Shown piece by piece: positions 60,701 through 64,000 of a stretch of 64,000 nt of DNA. Each line of letters opens with the position of its first letter. Within the stretch, counting starts at the first letter, position 1. A program made the position numbers and the translations under genes. The notes beneath the pieces were generated by a model, which did not search any database, was not told the DNA's origin, and worked only from the letters and a program-made list of their open reading frames with translations. The stretch is from Bugula neritina (lineage: Eukaryota > Bryozoa > Gymnolaemata > Cheilostomatida > Bugulidae): assembly GCA_964035545.1 (NCBI GenBank), contig OZ037768.1:23462819-23526818 (forward strand). The letters run 5' to 3'.

Positions 60701-63700
60701 TCTTTTTGAGAAATAAGCTTATTTCTGTTGAATAACATTTCTCTATCTACAGTAGATTGAGAAATAGACATATAATTTTGTTTAATAATTCAACATAGAT
60801 TCAATTTGAATAGAGTCAGTAAACATTGTTCAACAAGCACATTATAATATTTGTTTTTGAAGACCAAATACATTCTATTTTGGCAGAATGAATACATACT
60901 GACCTTTGCTGACAAAAGGTAACATGCTGTATGACCTCCACATACAGATTTCTCTCATGAGGGTTTGTAGGAATTGTCTCCTTCTCCTCCTCAAACATCT
61001 CAGACAGACTCTTTCTCACCAGATGGTTGATTCTGTCCACCAGCTTCTCTAGATACAGCATGTGGTTCCGGAGTAGCTCCGGGGCAAACCCCTCTTTGAT
61101 CCAGTCCAACCCGAATGTCTCCCGGTTTGTCTTCGGCATCTAGACGGAGTTCGAATAGTTTGAAGCTCGGCAACTTATTTGTATTTACACTTGCACAGAG
61201 CTTTAGGTTTAACATACAATCTGTACTGCTAGGGGGGGGTAAAAGACTTGGAAGTATGTTGCTATTACAATTTACAACTGAGCTACTGTAGGATTATGAT
61301 AAATAAGTTTTATTGGGCACAGAACATGTTAGATAGTTGAGTAGTACAGAGAGAGGGAGGGAAATCAGTATATACATAAAACAGTAGCTATTGAACTGAA
61401 AGCTGTTCATAGTTTTTCCTCTCAAAGCTTGTCTAGCAATAATACAACACCTAATAATTATACTACACATCCAACCTTAAGAGGTTTTTGGTTTTAAACA
61501 TTTGAAATGTGTTAAATGTATCAATACAAATACTATGATAGTAATAATTTAGCTGCTACAGTACTTTGAAAGTCATTCCGTATAAAATAATTTTGCCCCT
61601 ACTGGGGTTTGAACCCAAGACCTCCGGCTTGCAGGCTAGCGCGCTAACCATTGCACCACAGGGACTACCAGGTAAACTCAACCCTATAACACTCAAGAAT
61701 CAAAAACCAGTTAGTGAGTTACACAAGAAAGATGAAAAGAAATAAAAAGTTACCTCTCTGAAATTCTTTAGTTGTTCATTTAACTCTATCATTCGTAACT
61801 TTTTGGATTGTTCAGTCTCAATGAACTTTTGCGCCATCTCGTCTGCTTCATTGATTCCTTCAAACTGCTTTGTGAACCAGCAGATGCGGCCAGGAGAGAA
61901 CTGGTTGTGTCTAATACCAGCCTCGATCTCTAACTCTAGCACTGCAACAAATATGTCTTCGAAATAGTCACCACTCGTTACTTTTAGGTGCAGTAATGGA
62001 GAAACTTTTTGCCGAAATTTTTTTAATTTAGTTTATAAATTTCAGTTTTGGGCATGAGTAGAAAGAACATAAATTTATTACATTTTTTATTTAGAACACA
62101 GGCTTTTCACAATTTTTCTATTACTGCCCATCAATTGCTGGCTATATATATAGTCATTTGATCTATATACCTTATTATGCCAGCTATTATATTTTTTAGT
62201 CTTCTAAGTTTCTTATCAAAGCATAAGTACAAAATTTTTCGTTGACTACAAATTAGTAAATAAAGATCTCTTCTAATTATAACCAAATCTTTTGATTTGA
62301 AATTTTTCAAGGAAAGAACAATTATCTTTTCAGACAGAAGGAGATTTTTGATCTCATATGCAGTGTTTCTACAAATATCCCTTACATGACATGTGATATT
62401 TCTACAGATATCCCTTACATAACATGTGATATTTCTACAGATATCCCTTATATGACAGGTGATGTTTCTACAGATATCCCTTATATGACAGGTGATATTT
62501 CTACAGATATCCCTTACATGACATGTGATATTTCTACAGATATCCCTTACATGACATGTGGTATTTCTGCCACACATCTTCATCGGCTGATAGCTTAGAG
62601 TACTTCTGGAGAACAGAGAGAATGTTCAGAGCTGTCTCATTCCAAGATTTGGTAGCTGGAGCCTTTTTCTTTGGGTCTGTTTTATTGATGTCAGGAAACT
62701 TGGTGCTGAAAGAGAATGACATACCATATAACGGATGCTATCAGTTAGTTGTTAACTTTGGCCTTCAATATGCCAAATAAATTAGGAGTTTTTTCAATTT
62801 TTTACTAAGTAATTACTTTGGTATATCTAAGTTCAACAAACTAAGGTTAGAGGCAACTGTTTGTGTAATAAGCATATATTATAGTGAGTCATGTATGTGT
62901 AATAAGCATATGTTATAGTGAGTCATGTATGTGTAATAAGCATATGTTATAGTGAGTCATGGTGTGTAATAAGCATATATTATAGTGAGTCATGTATGTG
63001 TAATAAGCATATATTATAGTGAGTCATGTATGTGTAATAAGCATATGTTATAGTGAGTCATGTATGTGTAATAAGCATATGTTATAGTGAGTCATGGTGT
63101 GTAATAAGCATATGTTATAGTGAGTCATGTATGTGTAATAAGCATATATTATAGTGAGTCATGTATGTGTAATAAGCATATGTTATAGTGAGTCATGTAT
63201 GTGTAATAAGCATATGTTATAGTGAGTCATGGTGTGTAATAAGCATATATTATAGTGAGTCATGGTGTGTAATAAGCATATATTATAGTGAGTCATGTAT
63301 GTGTAATAAGCATATATTATAGTGAGTCATGTATGTGTAATAAGCATATGTTATAGTGAGTTATGGTGTGTAATAAGCATATGTTATAGTGAGTCATGGT
63401 GTGTAATAAGCAAATATTCTAGTGAGTCATGGGTGTGTAATAAGCATATATTATAGTGAGTCATGGTGTGTAATAAGCATATGTTATAGTGAGTCATGGG
63501 TGTGTAATAAGCATATATTCTAGAGAGTCATGTTTGTGTAATAAGCATATGTTATAGTGAGTCATATATGTGTAATAAGCATATGTTATAGTGAGTTATG
63601 GTGTGTAATAAGCATATTATGTTATAATGAGTCATGGTGTGTAATAAGCATATATTATAGTGAGTCATGGGTGTGTACAGCCAACACCTAACAAACCTAA

Positions 63701-63914
63701 CAAACATGTAAGAGCTTATGGGGATAGTTTGCTTACCTAATTCTCTGCAGACGGTAGACTGCGGGCACAACATTATCATCCCTCCGATACCATTCAGATA
63801 GGACCTGAGGCTTAATTTGCTCTAACTCCTTCTCCTTTTGTCCGATAGATAAGGCGAGCTGCTTGCTATGCTGCTGCCTAGCCTGGGTCTTCTTCCTTTT
63901 GTTACTTTTTTCTT
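45789..63914 (-). CDS. NWD1: NWD1-like NACHT and WD40 repeat protein (C-terminal 1578 residues)
   Basis: Twenty-one phase-consistent minus-strand exons: 63737-63914, 62551-62705, 61754-61941, 60904-61139, 60431-60589, 59125-59254, 57299-57398, 56635-56798, 56103-56302, 55768-55936, 55382-55543, 53914-54363, 53426-53546, 53018-53193, 51838-52019, 51095-51728, 50563-50767, 48801-49001, 48327-48578, 47713-47891, 45789-46286. The N-terminal exons lie beyond 64000. Numbering from the first full codon: EWYRRDDNVVPAVYRLQ (about 41-57); P-loop region GKTGMGRKS (282-290); Walker B LIIVIDSVDQLAD (370-382); LPWMPKELPPHVKVIFSC after it; winged-helix part (503-559); ERYLLQRDRAPSYHKAMAEYF and ELPYHF (600-655); then WD40 repeats (about 805-1500, e.g. 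NTIKMWDLRSGK, STLRLWNLSGS) and an acidic tail SDSSDEE. STAND ATPases of this type oligomerise for signalling; human NWD1 (1564) is linked to steroid receptor and chaperone complexes. NWD2 is the alternative. A charged helical insert, EKRQKRRELQLEEELKEMEE, lies inside the WD region. Confidence 0.9.
48066..48185 (+). mobile_element. SINE-related fragment in NWD1-like intron
   Basis: TAAGTTGGTCTAGTGTTCAGG and GTGAGGTCAGGAGAGGCACTC...TTACTCCTGTGTAACT resemble the tRNA-derived head and body of the 5.7-kb SINE. The copy is old and decayed. Confidence 0.5.
49002..50562. other. NWD1-like intron between exons at 50563 and 49001
   Basis: 1.56 kb AT-rich intron with no supported gene or repeat array. 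Confidence 0.5.
52620..52920. repeat. TATTATAT low-complexity block
   Basis: Imperfect ATATTATATTATA sequence of about 300 bp in the NWD1-like intron 52020... it ends roughly 100 bp from the exon at 53018-53193. Confidence 0.8.
53583..53913. repeat. AT-rich minisatellite flush with the NWD1-like exon donor at 53914
   Basis: About 330 bp of ATACATATAGTAATATATATAATA-type units fill the intron between exons 53426-53546 and 53914-54363 and run right up to the 5' splice site AAG|GTATTT. Long Tyr/Ile frames here are artefacts. Confidence 0.9.
55047..55386. repeat. 17-bp array of 5' splice-site copies
   Basis: About 20 units of CTACTCACTCTGTCACA (17 bp, some 19 bp with an extra TG). On the minus strand each reads GACAGAGTGAGTAGT or GACAGAGTAAGTAGT, i.e. 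AGA|GTRAGT. It abuts and includes the true donor of exon 55382-55543 (GGGACAGA|GTAAGTAG). Confidence 0.95.
56430..56634. repeat. AAAGAGTATACAT repeats next to NWD1-like exon donor
   Basis: Four spaced copies of AAAGAGTATACAT. The last lies about 15 bp from the donor of the exon starting at 56635. Confidence 0.7.
57060..57190. repeat. TATAGTAGTATA low-complexity run
   Basis: Imperfect TAATAGTATAGTATATAG repeats in the NWD1-like intron left of exon 57299-57398. Confidence 0.75.
57399..59124. other. NWD1-like intron, 1.7 kb
   Basis: AT-rich intron. A block of ATAATATATAATATATAC sequence lies at 58870-59070. No gene seen. Confidence 0.55.
59268..59365. repeat. CTGTCTATAAA array next to exon 59125-59254
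   Basis: About nine tandem 11-12-bp CTGTCTATAAA/CTGTCTATATA units begin about 15 bp beyond the acceptor of this exon (minus strand). Confidence 0.85.
61594..61665 (-). tRNA. tRNA-like sequence / tRNA pseudogene (Ala-TGC or Cys-GCA type)
   Basis: The minus strand folds as a cloverleaf: acceptor stem GTCCCTG/TAGGGGC (all paired, with G:T), D stem GTGC/GCGC, T arm TTGGG-TTCAAAC-CCCAG. The A box TGGTGCAATGG fits consensus, and the B box is GGTTCAAACCC. The anticodon loop has only six bases (CTGCAA) with one stem mismatch, so it is one base short of a normal loop. A TTTT lies about 10 bp downstream. A pseudogene or SINE-head copy is more likely than a working gene. Confidence 0.55.
62372..62568. 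repeat. 33-bp array copying the NWD1-like exon/intron junction
   Basis: Six copies of a 33-bp unit. On the minus strand each joins the last 18 exonic bases (AGAAATACCACATGTCAT in the true exon) to 15 intronic bases starting GTAAGGGATATC. Two copies have ATAAGG instead of GTAAGG. Confidence 0.93.
62870..63680. repeat. 31-34-bp minisatellite with TGAGTCA in each unit
   Basis: About 25 units of GTGTAATAAGCATATGTTAT-AGTGAGTCATGTAT, 31 or 34 bp long, in the NWD1-like intron between exons 62551-62705 and 63737-63914. I count about 21 exact TGAGTCA cores. Confidence 0.95.
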
Positions 63915-64000
63915 CTGCAAAGAGTCACAGAATCATGCAGACGTTACAAGTCACAAAGTCTTGTGAAATTTAATAGCGTTGTGACAATCTATTTCAATCA

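Noticed and set aside
62131-62583. Minus-strand ORF with repeated 11-residue CRNITCHVRDI units
   Set aside because: The 33-bp unit is a multiple of three, so a frame stays open; it is not the frame of the NWD1-like exon and most of it is intron.

Overview
The window is animal (metazoan) nuclear DNA. It is AT-rich and has split genes with GT-AG introns, AATAAA signals, tRNA-derived SINE pieces, microsatellites and many minisatellites. The proteins are animal types: an ADAD-like dsRNA-binding protein, an RNF34/RFFL FYVE-RING ligase, an SH3BP5 Rab11 GEF and an NWD1-type NACHT-WD40 protein. It looks like an invertebrate, but the phylum cannot be fixed from this sequence alone. Exon models were built by hand, choosing GT/AG sites that keep the reading phase and give family-like protein across every junction.

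Layout: (1) 46-1315 minus, 5' half of an ADAD1-like gene, whose second intron is almost wholly a 53-bp satellite. (2) 2778-4675 plus, NHP2, complete in 4 exons. (3) 5368-13213 minus, RNF34/RFFL, complete in 6 exons. (4) 16160-24538 minus, SH3BP5, 6 coding exons, with a MITE-like element in one intron. (5) 25648-38969 plus, FARSA (cytosolic Phe-tRNA synthetase alpha), complete in 11 exons; a 276-codon ORF with its own poly(A) signal lies antisense inside its fifth intron. (6) 41812-43250 minus, a three-exon gene for an unrecognised 138-residue protein, with TATA, CRE and CCAAT motifs upstream. (7) 45789-63914 minus, the last 21 exons (1578 complete codons plus stop) of an NWD1-like NACHT-WD40 gene whose N-terminus lies beyond the window. 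ADAD/NHP2 and SH3BP5/FARSA are divergent pairs. The genes do not form one pathway; they are mostly housekeeping or signalling genes side by side.

The most unusual pattern is that tandem arrays sit against exon borders. Several arrays carry copies of the splice site itself: the 5' splice site with 18 exonic bases repeated (62.4-62.6 kb), a 17-bp array of consensus donors (55.0-55.4 kb), a triplicated 3' splice site (20.36-20.46 kb), and 17 units of branch-point-like CTAAC plus acceptor-like CAG filling FARSA intron 9 (38.0-38.46 kb). In that last array the decoy AG is mostly lost in the copies nearest the true acceptor. Another NWD1 intron holds about 20 tandem copies of the AP-1 core TGAGTCA.
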